NCBI RefSeq assembly: GCF_021390545.1
Contig: NZ_JAJUWR010000015.1
Span: 101,157 to 165,156 of the forward strand
DNA: 64,000 nucleotides
Reading direction: 5' to 3'
DNA from: Algoriphagus sp. AGSA1
GTDB lineage: Bacteria; Bacteroidota; Bacteroidia; Cytophagales; Cyclobacteriaceae
Part shown: positions 36,329 through 46,117 of the stretch, in pieces
Position numbering within the stretch: the first letter of the stretch is position 1
How the letters are laid out: each line of letters starts with the position of its first letter
Made by a program: the position numbers and the translations under genes
Notes under the pieces: model-generated
The model's input: the letters and a program-made list of their open reading frames with translations, nothing else
What the model was told of the DNA's origin: nothing
Databases searched by the model: none

Positions 36329-37639
36329 TTAATTATTAGTTTTGATCCATCTCCAAAGTGTCTTATAGCCCGGTTTAGTTCCATGCATTAATATCCCTAT
36401 CCTGTAGATCTTGCCAGCCACCCATGTGGTAAATAAAAACCCTGCGATGAGCAGCCCCATGGACAAAGTCAGTTCCCATGCCGGCACCCCGTAACTCACC
36501 CTTCCCATCATCGCAATCGGAGAAGTAAGCGGGATTACCGATAACCAAAATGAGGTTGTGCTATTAGGATCGTTCAAAACAAACACAAACAATCCCATAT
36601 AAGCTACTATCAGCGGAATGGTCACGGGCAACATAAACTGCTGGGCGTCTGATGGCGCGTCCACCGCTGATCCTATTCCTGCAAACAAAGCTCCATAGAG
36701 CAGGTATCCTCCCAAGAAGTAAAAAACAAAACTCAATGCAATCTGTGTATAGTTAATTCCAGAGAGCACTTGGAGTATCTCTCCCGCTTCAGTGGTTGAA
36801 GAAAAATCCTGGGACATTCCGCTATTTGCCAACTCCATCGCTTGCTGCTGCGGCATCTGCATCCCTAAAAGTCCTGTCACAATCGAAGTCAGGGTACCTA
36901 TGAGCAAGATCCAGATCAAAAGCTGTGTGAGCCCTACCCCGGCTATCCCTATGATTTTTCCAAGCATTAGCTGAAAAGGCTTGAGAGAGGAAACCAGTAT
37001 TTCAACAATGCGGCTTGACTTCTCTTCTATCACGCCCTGCATAATCTGGTTTCCATAAATAAAAATGAACATGTAAATCAATATTCCCGCGACGAACCCT
37101 ATCGCATAATTTACTGTGGCATCACTGACAGTCTCAGTGCCCTGCTCATCTAATGTTATAGATTTTATGGCGACTTTTGTACGGACTTCATTGATTATTT
37201 TGGGGTCTATTCCACTTTCAAACAGCCGCTGCTCTTCAATTTTCTTGCGCAGGTTATTTTCCAAATAGCTTATCAGGCTCATACTGGGATTTCCTTCTCC
37301 ATAAAAGGTAATTCCAACAGGATCCTTGATGTCGAACTTAGGGATATGTAAAAAACCATATCGGTCTCCATTTTGCACTAGTTTTTTGGCATCTTCGCTA
37401 CTCGCATCAGAAAAGGAAAAAGCATATTGCTCTGAACTTTCCAGGAAAAACAACTTATTATCATCCACTACTTCGATAATTCTCAAAGACTGGCTGCTCT
37501 CTTCCTGTAAAGCTATCCATACAAATACGCCCATGATAGCCGGAAAAATCAGCGGAGTCAATAAGGTAACGAGTAAAAAAGACTTCTTTTTGACACGGGA
37601 CAGATACTCCCGCTGTATCACTAACCAGATCTTATCCAT
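36329..37639 (-). CDS. ABC exporter permease, NatB-like
   Basis: 436 residues: one N-terminal helix (MDKIWLVIQREYLSRVKKKSF, helix 22-44), a large external domain to about 170, then five or six helices, as in NatB/ABC-2 type permeases (IYGNQIMQGVIEEKSSRIVEILVSS is characteristic). Partner of the ATPase whose gene overlaps it by 8 bases. Sodium or drug efflux is the usual annotation; the substrate is unknown. Confidence 0.9.
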   Translation of the reverse strand: MDKIWLVIQREYLSRVKKKSFLLVTLLTPLIFPAIMGVFVWIALQEESSQSLRIIEVVDDNKLFFLESSEQYAFSFSDASSEDAKKLVQNGDRYGFLHIPKFDIKDPVGITFYGEGNPSMSLISYLENNLRKKIEEQRLFESGIDPKIINEVRTKVAIKSITLDEQGTETVSDATVNYAIGFVAGILIYMFIFIYGNQIMQGVIEEKSSRIVEILVSSLKPFQLMLGKIIGIAGVGLTQLLIWILLIGTLTSIVTGLLGMQMPQQQAMELANSGMSQDFSSTTEAGEILQVLSGINYTQIALSFVFYFLGGYLLYGALFAGIGSAVDAPSDAQQFMLPVTIPLIVAYMGLFVFVLNDPNSTTSFWLSVIPLTSPIAMMGRVSYGVPAWELTLSMGLLIAGFLFTTWVAGKIYRIGILMHGTKPGYKTLWRWIKTNN

Positions 37640-38525
37640 TCTCAGTTGATTTTACTTGATGAATAAAAATTTCCTCCATGGAAGGCACCAACTCCTGAAA
37701 CCGGGTTACTTGGCCATAAAACATCAGTTCATTTAAAAGTTCATTAGGGTCCTTACCACTCAATGGTAACGTAAAACTATAGCTGCCTTCGTCATGCTTT
37801 GCGATCCACTCCGTGGGCAATTCTCTGGTGAGATGATCCAAAGTAATCGAATAGACTTCTGGCCTGTAGATCGATTTCACTTTTTTAATAGTGCCGTCAA
37901 GGATTTTTTTAGAACGATTGATCATGGCCACCTGATCACAGAGCAGCTCTACGGACTCCATTCTATGTGTACTTAAAATCACGGTAGTACCCTTCGATTT
38001 GAGTTCCAAAATCTCATTTTTTATAATATCAGCGTTTACTGGATCAAATCCTGAAAAGGGCTCGTCAAGAATCAATAAGGGTGGGTGATGGATTATAGTG
38101 GAAATAAATTGCACCTTCTGCGCCATTCCTTTAGAAAGATCCTCGATTTTTTTCTCCTTCCATGACTCCATTTCAAGCTTTTCCAGCCAGTATTTGATCT
38201 TAGCTTTAGCTTCTTGGGGGCTAAGACCTTTTAGCCTGGCAAAATACAGCATTTGATCCCAGACCTTCATTTTCTTATATAAGCCACGTTCCTCTGGGAG
38301 ATATCCTATTTGTGAAATATGTTTGGGGGCCAAAAGCTCCCCGCCAATAAATACCTCGCCACTATCAGCGTCTATAATCTGGTTGATAATACGTATCAAT
38401 GTTGTTTTGCCAGCCCCATTAGGCCCAAGTAGGCCAAAAACAATCCCTTCCTTCACATTCAAATCCACATCTGTGAGCGCCTTATTGGCTCCATAGGATT
38501 TATTAAGTTTTTCAATTTTCAACAT
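37632..38525 (-). CDS. ABC exporter ATPase, NatA-like
   Basis: 297 residues. Walker A GPNGAGKTT (34-42), signature LSKGMAQKVQFI, Walker B LLILDEPFSGFDPVN, H-loop STHRMESVE, then a C-terminal extension of about 80 residues common in ABC-2 ATPases. Overlap with the permease indicates coupled translation. Confidence 0.92.
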   Translation of the reverse strand: MLKIEKLNKSYGANKALTDVDLNVKEGIVFGLLGPNGAGKTTLIRIINQIIDADSGEVFIGGELLAPKHISQIGYLPEERGLYKKMKVWDQMLYFARLKGLSPQEAKAKIKYWLEKLEMESWKEKKIEDLSKGMAQKVQFISTIIHHPPLLILDEPFSGFDPVNADIIKNEILELKSKGTTVILSTHRMESVELLCDQVAMINRSKKILDGTIKKVKSIYRPEVYSITLDHLTRELPTEWIAKHDEGSYSFTLPLSGKDPNELLNELMFYGQVTRFQELVPSMEEIFIHQVKSTENG

Positions 38526-38542
38526 GGTGCAAAAAATAAGAA

Positions 38543-39430
38543 TTATTCCACGGTGATAGAGCCTACTCCAACATCAATTATCAATTCCATTAATCTAGAG
38601 TCATCGGATTTATATCCTTTGGTGATGTAAGTCCCTTTTTCCAAGGTTTTCAAATATTTGGGCAGCGAGGTTTTACACATTGCCGTAGTTCTCATTTTTA
38701 ATTTGATCGGATGAGAGTCAGGGGGCAACTTTAAATGTAGGGTTCCCGCCCCCACAGCAGCTATCACATGGGTAGCATTATGTAGTCCGTTGGAAAAGTT
38801 CAGATCAATCTTCCCGTAATTCACCTCAAAAATCATCCTTTTGGCATTACTGAAGTTAGCATCATCAATTACCACAGCACCCATATTCAAGGTTACCAGC
38901 AAGGTATCCATCTGAACCTGATTTGGAGATTCACTACTGTAATGAATCTTCACGTCGGCACTGGCACTTTTCACTTTGAGCTGGCTGACGGTGAGATTCG
39001 CCAAGTCAAAATCCGCCTTCCCCATCCCTAAATTAAAATCCAGATGATAAAGAAAGTTTGTGCTCAGCCCTACATCCCAACTATGGTCAAAATCCTCGGA
39101 TGATCCTGAAAAAAGTTTTGCGGTAATACTTTTTCCTAAATTTTCAGATTCCACATTTTTGTGGACCAGTGAGGCCTCAAGAATATTATTTTCGATTTTA
39201 TTGGAAAAAACCGGGAGGATGTTGGCTTGATTAAGGTGGCCATGGATATAAACTGGTTCGGAAGTTGTGGTTCGACGAAGCTGGGTGGCACTTTTGTAGG
39301 TGGTGAACTCCAAAGCCACCAAATCAAATCCTGTCTTTTCCCGTACTTTGAACTCTTTGACCAGTTGTGCCTCACTCACAGCCACCAATCCCATTATCAT
39401 CAGAAAAAGCAGACACAATTTTTTAAGCAT
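38543..39430 (-). CDS. Secreted adhesin-like protein of unknown function
   Basis: 295 residues with signal peptide MLKKLCLLFLMIMGLVAVSEAQ. The mature part is beta-rich, with repeated strand units (DFDLANLTVSQLKVKSASADVKIHY, MIFEVNYGKIDLNFSNG) like the beta-helix 'toastrack' domains of DUF4097/LiaF-type proteins. This is a weak structural likeness, not a family match. It lies 17 bp upstream of the exporter genes and may share their message. Confidence 0.65.
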   Translation of the reverse strand: MLKKLCLLFLMIMGLVAVSEAQLVKEFKVREKTGFDLVALEFTTYKSATQLRRTTTSEPVYIHGHLNQANILPVFSNKIENNILEASLVHKNVESENLGKSITAKLFSGSSEDFDHSWDVGLSTNFLYHLDFNLGMGKADFDLANLTVSQLKVKSASADVKIHYSSESPNQVQMDTLLVTLNMGAVVIDDANFSNAKRMIFEVNYGKIDLNFSNGLHNATHVIAAVGAGTLHLKLPPDSHPIKLKMRTTAMCKTSLPKYLKTLEKGTYITKGYKSDDSRLMELIIDVGVGSITVE

Positions 39431-39479
39431 ACGATAAGGGTACGGAGTGACTTTGAAAAAGGTTTATATAAAAATATAA

Positions 39480-39510
39480 AAAAGCCAGAATTGCTTCTGG
39501 CTTTTTTTTG
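39480..39510 (-). terminator. Terminator of dnaJ
   Basis: AAGCCAGAA and TTCTGGCTT stem with a 4-nt loop, T-rich on both strands, just after the dnaJ stop. Confidence 0.8.
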
Positions 39511-39512
39511 TA

Positions 39513-40622
39513 TTAAAAGAACTCCTTCATCTTATCGAAGAATGATTTTTCACTATTACCGGGGTCTGGCTTAAAATTATCGGAGTCCCTAAGGCCTTCC
39601 AACGCTTCTTTTTCTTCTCTGGACAAGTGTGTGGGTGTCCACACGTTCACCATGATCAATTGGTCGCCTTTGGTATAGCCATTGATATCCTTAATTCCTT
39701 TCCCTTTGAGACGGAGCATTTTCCCGCTCTGGGTGCCTTGCTCGATTTTAATTTTCACCTTTCCTTCTATGGTAGGCACTTCGATAGATGCTCCAAGGGC
39801 AGCATCCACAAAACTAACATACAGGTCGTAAATAACATTATTCCCATCACGCTGCAGCACTTTATCCTCTATCTCCTCAATTACGATAAGCAAATCTCCC
39901 GCAATGCCTCCGGGAATTTCATTCCCCTTACCCGACATACTCAGCTGCATTCCTTCAGCCACTCCACCGGGAATGTTAATAGAAATGACTTCCTCCTTTA
40001 CTATAAGGCCTCTGGAGTCTGCATCCGCAGGCTTTTTGTCAACTATCTGACCGCTACCCCCACAAACATTACAGGTACTGGCTGAAACCATCTGGCCAAG
40101 CATGGTATTGACCACTTTTTTCATCTGCCCTGTTCCCTGACATGCGGAACACGTCTTAAAAGTCACACCATCCGCAATCAAATGGCGCTTTACTTTGATC
40201 TTCTTTTCAACACCGTTTGCAATCTCAGCAAGCGTCAACTTCATCTTCACGCGCAGATTCGTTCCTTTTTTGGTTCGCCGACCACCGCCACCGCCACCAA
40301 AAAAAGAACTAAATCCACCACCGCCGCCGAAAATATCACCGAACTGTGAAAAGATGTCATCCATGTTCATCCCACCGCCGCCAAATCCTCCGGCACCTCC
40401 TACTCCTTGATGTCCGAATTGATCATAACGCTGTTTTTTCTCCGGGTTACTCAGTACTTCATAAGCCTCGGCCGCTTCCTTGAATTTCTCTTCAGCTTCC
40501 GGGTTGCCCGGATTCTTGTCAGGGTGAAACTGAATTGCGAGTTTCCTGTACGCCTTTTTGATCTCGTCAGCCGATGCAGACTTCGTTACTCCTAATACTT
40601 CGTAATAATCTCTCTTCGCCAT
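39513..40622 (-). CDS. dnaJ: Chaperone DnaJ with only two zinc motifs
   Basis: Hsp40 co-chaperone of DnaK. 369 residues: J domain with HPD at 33-35, Gly/Phe-rich linker 73-117, then the client domains. Canonical DnaJ has four CxxCxGxG motifs in two zinc sites. Here only C158SAC161QGTG and C184NVC187GGSG are present, enough for one zinc. The positions of the first and last motif are occupied by non-cysteine sequence ([10 protein letters not shown] and DADSRGL). It follows grpE by 6 bp. Confidence 0.95.
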   Translation of the reverse strand: MAKRDYYEVLGVTKSASADEIKKAYRKLAIQFHPDKNPGNPEAEEKFKEAAEAYEVLSNPEKKQRYDQFGHQGVGGAGGFGGGGMNMDDIFSQFGDIFGGGGGFSSFFGGGGGGRRTKKGTNLRVKMKLTLAEIANGVEKKIKVKRHLIADGVTFKTCSACQGTGQMKKVVNTMLGQMVSASTCNVCGGSGQIVDKKPADADSRGLIVKEEVISINIPGGVAEGMQLSMSGKGNEIPGGIAGDLLIVIEEIEDKVLQRDGNNVIYDLYVSFVDAALGASIEVPTIEGKVKIKIEQGTQSGKMLRLKGKGIKDINGYTKGDQLIMVNVWTPTHLSREEKEALEGLRDSDNFKPDPGNSEKSFFDKMKEFF

Positions 40623-40628
40623 AATATT

Positions 40629-41201
40629 TTATGCTCCAGTCACCACTTTAGCGTAGCGGACTACTTTATCTCCTAATAGGTACCCCTTCTCTATTACATC
40701 CACTACTTTCCCTTTTAGATCTTCGTTGGGTGCAGGTATCTGGGTGATTGCTTCCTGCGTCTCAGGGTCAAAAGGCTTCCCCACCAAATCGTCCATTGGC
40801 TTCAATCCCTTCGAAGCTAAAATTTTCGCCATCTTTTGAAAGACAAGAAGATTGCCTTCTCTCACTTTTGCCCCTTCATCTTCACTTTCGCTGGCTTTAA
40901 AAGCACGTTCAAAATCATCTACTATAGGTATCAGATCCTTAATGACTTCCTCAGAGGCAGTGCTGATTAAATCCAAACGCTCCTTCGCTGTTCTTTTTCT
41001 ATAGTTCTCAAAGTCAGAGTAAAGACGAAGGTATTTATCTTTCAGATCGGCTACTTCATATTCCAGTTTATTTTCTTCAGATGTAGGCTGGGACTCATCC
41101 CCTTCGATCTCCTCCTCACTTGAGGTGTTTTGAACCGTTTCCTCGTTCAAACTGTCATCTTTGAAATTCATTTCTTGATCCACTTGTTCTTTATTATTCA
41201 T
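40629..41201 (-). CDS. grpE: Nucleotide exchange factor GrpE
   Basis: Releases ADP from DnaK. 190 residues from the ATG at 41201 (MNNKEQVDQEMNF); the open frame goes 17 codons further with an unlikely hydrophobic leader. An acidic N-terminus, a long coiled coil (55-110) with YLRLYSDFENYRKRT, and a beta domain with EAITQIPAPNEDLKGKVVDVIEKGYLLGDKVVRYAKV are typical. Operon with dnaJ. Confidence 0.95.
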   Translation of the reverse strand: MNNKEQVDQEMNFKDDSLNEETVQNTSSEEEIEGDESQPTSEENKLEYEVADLKDKYLRLYSDFENYRKRTAKERLDLISTASEEVIKDLIPIVDDFERAFKASESEDEGAKVREGNLLVFQKMAKILASKGLKPMDDLVGKPFDPETQEAITQIPAPNEDLKGKVVDVIEKGYLLGDKVVRYAKVVTGA

Positions 41202-41278
41202 ATTTGAAATAGACAATAGTTGGCATAAAGGGGCTAACAATATTGTTGCCACCGCACTTTCCCTGACAAACTGACACC

Positions 41279-42274
41279 TTAACTGCTATGAATTGCCTGC
41301 CAGATTAGATCTTTGAGTCTGTCAAGATTATATTGGGAGACCGAAGAGATGAAAACATGGGGAACTCCCTCTGGGATTTCTTTTTCCATTTCTTTCATCA
41401 GTTCCTCATCCAGCATATCTGCTTTGGAGATTGCCAGAAGCCTACGCTTGTCAAGAAGCTCAGGATTGTACTTTTCCAGCTCTCCCAGAAGAATCTTATA
41501 TTGCTCCTCAATATCGGAAGCATCAGCGGGCACCATAAACAGTAAAATGGAATTACGCTCTATGTGCCGAAGAAAACGGATCCCTAACCCTTTTCCCTCT
41601 GCTGCCCCTTCAATTATCCCCGGGATATCCGCCATCACAAAAGACTGATCACCTCTATAGGCCACCACGCCCAAGTTTGGGACTAGGGTGGTAAATGGAT
41701 AATCCCCGATTTCGGGACGTGCAGCGGAAATAGAAGAAAGTAAGGTGGATTTACCTGCATTTGGAAAGCCTACAAGACCGACATCGGCAAGTAATTTCAG
41801 CTCCAATATGATCCACTCTTCTATTCCCTCTTCACCAGGTTGTGAATAGTGTGGGGCCTGATTAGTCGATGTTTTGAAGTGATCATTTCCTAAGCCACCA
41901 CGCCCGCCTTTGGTTAGGATGATTTCCTGCCCATCTTCCGTGATCTCAAAACGTTTCTCCCCTGTTTCGGCATCCTTGGCAATAGTGCCCAGCGGAACTT
42001 CCAAGATCACATCTTTTCCATCTGCGCCTGTCCTTCTTCCCCCTTCACCACTTTTGCCGGCCTCAGCGATCACATGTTTTTTATATTTTAAATGGAGCAA
42101 GGTCCACACTTGGGTAGTCCCCCTGACTATAATGTGTCCGCCACGTCCACCATCACCACCATCCGGCCCTCCTTTGGGCACATGCTTCTCCCTTCGAAAA
42201 TGTGTCGATCCAGGTCCACCCGCTCCTGATCTGGAGCAGAATTTTACATAATCTATGAAATTTGAATCCGCCAT
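41279..42274 (-). CDS. obg: Obg-family GTPase
   Basis: Ribosome-associated GTPase, essential in many bacteria. 331 residues: glycine-rich Obg fold in the first 160 ([23 protein letters not shown]), then the G domain with [30 protein letters not shown] and SKADM. It lacks the extra C-terminal domain of some Obg proteins, as is common in this phylum. Confidence 0.95.
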   Translation of the reverse strand: MADSNFIDYVKFCSRSGAGGPGSTHFRREKHVPKGGPDGGDGGRGGHIIVRGTTQVWTLLHLKYKKHVIAEAGKSGEGGRRTGADGKDVILEVPLGTIAKDAETGEKRFEITEDGQEIILTKGGRGGLGNDHFKTSTNQAPHYSQPGEEGIEEWIILELKLLADVGLVGFPNAGKSTLLSSISAARPEIGDYPFTTLVPNLGVVAYRGDQSFVMADIPGIIEGAAEGKGLGIRFLRHIERNSILLFMVPADASDIEEQYKILLGELEKYNPELLDKRRLLAISKADMLDEELMKEMEKEIPEGVPHVFISSVSQYNLDRLKDLIWQAIHSS

Positions 42275-42291
42275 TTTTGAATAAGAAAAAA

Positions 42292-42313
42292 GGCTAAGCT
42301 TAAAAGCCTAGCC
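42292..42313 (-). terminator. Terminator after adk
   Basis: On the minus strand GGCTA and TAGCC enclose an inner GCTT/AAGC stem, followed by TTTTTT. Confidence 0.75.
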
Positions 42314-42348
42314 AAGTATGATTTGCAAAATTAAGAAAATAAAGGGAA

Positions 42349-42921
42349 TCAGTAGCTATCTATCACTGCCGTGATGTCCGAGAATATCTTATCAATCTCA
42401 CCTACACCGTTGATTTTCTGAAGCTTGCCTTGGGCATCATAATAATCAGCTACTGGTAGAGTTTCATCCAAATACACCTTTATGCGTGTGTTGATTTTCT
42501 CATCGTCCTGGTCATCAGCTCTGTTGGATGTCTTCCCTCTTTCTTTAATCCTTAACCTCAAGACTTCTTCAGGTACGTCTAGAGCTATCATGCCACTGAT
42601 CTGAAGATTATGCTTTGAAAGCATTTTATCCAGAGCTTCTGCCTGCGCTGTAGTACGTGGAAACCCATCAAAGATAAATCCATTGGTATTTGTGCTTTCA
42701 TTGATTTTGTCCTCTACCATCCCTATCACCACTTCATCCGGTACCAGTCTGCCTTCGTTCATATACTTTTTGGCAAGTTTTCCTAGCTCCGTCCCTTCAC
42801 CTAGATGTTTTCTAAAAAGATCGCCCGTGGACAGATGTGTCAGACTGTACTTTTCAATGAGTTTTTCACTTTGAGTGCCTTTGCCTGCACCCGGAGGGCC
42901 AAATAATACAATGTTATACAT
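42349..42921 (-). CDS. adk: Adenylate kinase
   Basis: 190 residues, the short form without a zinc LID. P-loop GPPGAGKGTQ (8-17), STGDLFRKH, DGFPRTTAQAEAL and RADDQDDEKINTRI. Lies 16 bp after hpt and is probably cotranscribed with it. Confidence 0.95.
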   Translation of the reverse strand: MYNIVLFGPPGAGKGTQSEKLIEKYSLTHLSTGDLFRKHLGEGTELGKLAKKYMNEGRLVPDEVVIGMVEDKINESTNTNGFIFDGFPRTTAQAEALDKMLSKHNLQISGMIALDVPEEVLRLRIKERGKTSNRADDQDDEKINTRIKVYLDETLPVADYYDAQGKLQKINGVGEIDKIFSDITAVIDSY

Positions 42922-42937
42922 TCGGAAGTCTAATTTT

Positions 42938-43468
42938 TTAAGGAGTACTGAGTTGATAAATATCAGGCAAGTTCCTGCCTAAACCATCGTAATCAAGGCC
43001 GTAACCGACCACAAATTTATTGGGAATTTCAAAACCCACATAATCTATCGCGTAATTAAACTGAAACGCATCAGGTTTATGAAGAAGGGTCGCTATGGAA
43101 ATTTTGGCCGGTTTGTGTTCGGAAAGTGCCTTTATTAAATAATCCATGCTGATTCCGGTATCGATTATATCCTCGACAATAAGGATATTTTTGCCTTCAA
43201 TATTTTCTTCCAAGCCTAAAACAGCCCGTACCTTTCCGGTTGATTCTGTACCGGAATAGCTACTTATCTTAATAAAGGAGGTCGTCATCGGAAGATTAAT
43301 TTGCCGACAAAGATCCGCCAAAACTATAAAGGAGCCATTCAGCACCCCCACAACTATTAAGTCTTTGCCCTTAAAATCCCGGGTGATTTCCAGCCCAAGT
43401 TCTTTCAGCCTTTGGGTGATTTCACCCGCAGAGAGATACACTTGAAATTCCTTTTCCTTAATACGCAT
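42938..43468 (-). CDS. hpt: Hypoxanthine phosphoribosyltransferase
   Basis: Makes IMP (and GMP) from the free base and PRPP. 176 residues. The PRPP motif ILIVEDIIDTGIS lies near 94-106, and VGYGLDYDGLGRNLPDIY near the end is characteristic of HPRT. With adenine deaminase in this window it forms an adenine salvage route. Confidence 0.94.
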   Translation of the reverse strand: MRIKEKEFQVYLSAGEITQRLKELGLEITRDFKGKDLIVVGVLNGSFIVLADLCRQINLPMTTSFIKISSYSGTESTGKVRAVLGLEENIEGKNILIVEDIIDTGISMDYLIKALSEHKPAKISIATLLHKPDAFQFNYAIDYVGFEIPNKFVVGYGLDYDGLGRNLPDIYQLSTP

Positions 43469-43485
43469 GTTCGCAAGTTTTCAAT

Positions 43486-44394
43486 TTAAAGCCTTTCCAC
43501 CAAATATGGGTACAGACTCAACATGGCGTTGAAATCTGCCAAGGAGACTTTTTCATCCGGAGTATGCACGTTTTCTTCTGCCGCCCCAATAAAACACCAA
43601 TCGATGGCATAAGGTGAAAACTGAACTTCTCTGCCATCACTCCCGCCGTACTCCTCCACTTCTAACTGATACGGGATCCCGCTTTCGCTTGCAAGCTCAA
43701 TGATCCTATCCACGAATTTTTTTCTCGGAATAAATTTATCCCGGATGGAGATCACGACACCGTTGTGAAACTGTACTCCCTCTGTAATCCAAGTGATATC
43801 TGCTATCAAGGCATGCTTGACAGGCGAAGTCTCCTGAATAAATCTGAGTAAAAACGGCATACTTCCGCCCCCATGTTCCTCATATGTGGAAAAAACAACC
43901 CAACCATCGGTAATCTTCTCACAGAGTTTCAGTGCGGTATAGACCCCTAAACGATTATCTAAATAGGCCGCTTGGATAAATTCATCATCCACTCTGATGT
44001 TCTGAGCAAAAGACAAGCGGGTTCCGGGGTCTATTCCCCTGGGAAAATCATGGGAAATTTCATTTTCATCACCATTTAATTTACAATTTATCTCACCTAA
44101 GGAATCTCTACCGACTAATTTGGTACCTTCAACTATCTCAGGGCCACCTACGCTAACCAGCTGGTTATTATACCTTGACATAAAACCAACAGTATCTATA
44201 TGGGCAAACACTGCGGTCCTCGGACTACCAAACTTCAACAAAATACAATCATGAAAATCTTCCCCAGAATAGACTTCCGGTAAAACATTCCAAAAATTCT
44301 TTCGTTGGTGTATATATTGCAAAAGGAATTCTGACGTTCTAGACTCGTCACCTGAAACACTGAATTCATTAAGGATTTCGAACAAAAATTTCAT
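43486..44394 (-). CDS. M42-like metallo-aminopeptidase
   Basis: 302 residues. Metal-ligand candidates are His in VFAHIDTVGF, Asp in AAYLDNRLGVYTA, Glu-Glu in FSTYEEHGGGS, Asp in LIADITWITEG and His in AAEENVHTPDEKV, matching the M42/M20 co-catalytic zinc pattern. Slightly shorter than typical M42 enzymes (330-360). Cytoplasmic; would cleave N-terminal residues from peptides. It is the first gene of a likely hpt-adk operon (17 bp to hpt). Confidence 0.85.
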   Translation of the reverse strand: MKFLFEILNEFSVSGDESRTSEFLLQYIHQRKNFWNVLPEVYSGEDFHDCILLKFGSPRTAVFAHIDTVGFMSRYNNQLVSVGGPEIVEGTKLVGRDSLGEINCKLNGDENEISHDFPRGIDPGTRLSFAQNIRVDDEFIQAAYLDNRLGVYTALKLCEKITDGWVVFSTYEEHGGGSMPFLLRFIQETSPVKHALIADITWITEGVQFHNGVVISIRDKFIPRKKFVDRIIELASESGIPYQLEVEEYGGSDGREVQFSPYAIDWCFIGAAEENVHTPDEKVSLADFNAMLSLYPYLVERL

Positions 44395-44489
44395 TTTGGC
44401 ATAAATTATGTTAATATTTCATTATCAAATTTGAAAAAAGTCAAGAATTATTTTTTACTCAGAATTGGGTTTTAAATATTTCAGCTAGA

Positions 44490-44519
44490 TTTGTAGTAAA
44501 TTAAAAGTTTATAAATTTG
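44490..44519 (+). promoter_or_regulatory. Promoter of OmpA gene
   Basis: TTTG at 44490-44493, 18 bp, TAAATTTG at 44512-44519, a textbook Bacteroidota promoter 46 bp before the start. Confidence 0.7.
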
Positions 44520-44565
44520 TATTCACATCAATCAACACTTAAAATTTGAACAAAAATTTTTTGTT

Positions 44566-45849
44566 ATGAAAAAACTAATACTATCAACAATTATGGCAGG
44601 CGCTCTTGCAATAGGAGCAAATGCACAGGACTACGACAAGTTCTCCTTAGAAGTGGGCGGTGGCTTTAACAAACCAATGGCTCCGATAACTCCAGGGTAT
44701 CTGTCTCCTACGTTAAATCTTGGCCATGTAGAATTTGGCGCAAGATACATGTTCAACGAAAAATTCGGGTTAAAACTGGATTATGGCTTTGGTTCAATGC
44801 AAGAATCTGGAAGTGAAGACGCGATCACTGGATCTTTTGACACAAGATACTATAGATTGAACCTTCAAATGGTTTCGAACCTCGGTAGAATCATGAATTT
44901 CGAATCATTCTCTAGATCTATAGGTCTATTGGGTCATTTCGGTGCAGGTATCGGCAACGTAAGACCACAAGAAAACATCCACAGTGATTTCACTGATGAT
45001 GTTTACAATTTCATTGTAGGCCTTTCCCCACAGTTAAAACTTGGTAAAAGCGTAGCGTTGGTAGGTGATATCAGTACTATTATTAATGGCCGTCAAACTG
45101 TGGCATGGGATGGTGCTTCTGCGATCGGACCAAATGACCCAGGTTTCTTTGGTGCCAACAGTACTTGGTGGACTGGTTCACTTGGGCTTCAGTTTTACCT
45201 TGGTAAAAATGAAGAGCATGCTGACTGGTACATTGCTGCCGACAAATATGCCACTAAAGAGGAACTTGCTACTCAGATCAACGGTATCAAAGATATGTTG
45301 AAAGATTCAGATGGTGACGGCGTTCCTGATTACTTGGACAAAGAGCCTAATACTCCAGCTGGTGCAAGAGTTGATTCACATGGTAACACAATGGATTCAG
45401 ATGGTGATGGTACTCCTGATCACATGGATAAGTGCCCATTCCTTCCTGGCCCAGCTTCTACCAACGGTTGTCCTGTAGAAGAAGTGAGAGAAGAAGTTGA
45501 CTACTTCAAGAAAGCAATCAACGATGGTTATGTAAATGTTTACTATGCATTTGACAGCTCCAAGCCACTTGGATATTCCACTAGCGCAGCTAGCTACGTT
45601 TCTAACTTCCTTAAGAAGAACCCAGGCGTAAGCGTTGAAATTAAAGGATATGCTGACGAAATAGGTCCAGAAGATTATAACATGAAATTGTCTGAAAGAA
45701 GAGCAAAAGCTGTTTATGACATCTTAGTAGCTTCAGGCGTTGACGCTTCTAGACTTTCTTACAAAGGTTATGGTGAAGATACTAGCGTGGACAAATCTTC
45801 TGCAGATGCTAGACAAATGGCTAGAAGAGCCAGCTTCGAAGTGAAGTAA
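44566..45849 (+). CDS. OmpA-family outer-membrane protein with thrombospondin type-3 repeats
   Basis: 427 residues: signal peptide (cleaved near GANAQ), eight-strand barrel to about 220, calcium-binding TSP3 repeats at 245-300 (DSDGDGVPDYLDKEPN, DSDGDGTPDHMDKCPF), and a C-terminal OmpA/MotB domain that binds peptidoglycan (VEIKGYADEIGPEDYNMKLSERRAKAVYDIL). A strong promoter, good terminator and codon use close to ribosomal style suggest an abundant structural protein. Confidence 0.94.
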   Translation: MKKLILSTIMAGALAIGANAQDYDKFSLEVGGGFNKPMAPITPGYLSPTLNLGHVEFGARYMFNEKFGLKLDYGFGSMQESGSEDAITGSFDTRYYRLNLQMVSNLGRIMNFESFSRSIGLLGHFGAGIGNVRPQENIHSDFTDDVYNFIVGLSPQLKLGKSVALVGDISTIINGRQTVAWDGASAIGPNDPGFFGANSTWWTGSLGLQFYLGKNEEHADWYIAADKYATKEELATQINGIKDMLKDSDGDGVPDYLDKEPNTPAGARVDSHGNTMDSDGDGTPDHMDKCPFLPGPASTNGCPVEEVREEVDYFKKAINDGYVNVYYAFDSSKPLGYSTSAASYVSNFLKKNPGVSVEIKGYADEIGPEDYNMKLSERRAKAVYDILVASGVDASRLSYKGYGEDTSVDKSSADARQMARRASFEVK

Positions 45850-45871
45850 TTAGCACTCAATCATAAAGAAC

Positions 45872-45899
45872 AGAGCCCGATAGTTTGTCGGGCTCTTTT
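45872..45899 (+). terminator. Terminator of OmpA gene
   Basis: AGAGCCCGA and TCGGGCTCT stem with a 7-nt loop followed by TTTT. Confidence 0.85.
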
Positions 45900-46117
45900 C
45901 ATTTGTGCCCCATTAGACATAAAATTCATTTTTAGTATTGGATTTTCCATGCATTTTTCACTGAAGCAACGATTACTCCCATCATTTATCCCTCCAAAAT
46001 TGCTTTGAAAAATTTATTTACAAGTACCTAAATCACTGATCCTAATTCCATTTACCTTTAGGGGTTTTTCAAATAGTCTATTTTAAATCAGGCTCAATCA
46101 CTAATGCTTCTCTACTT

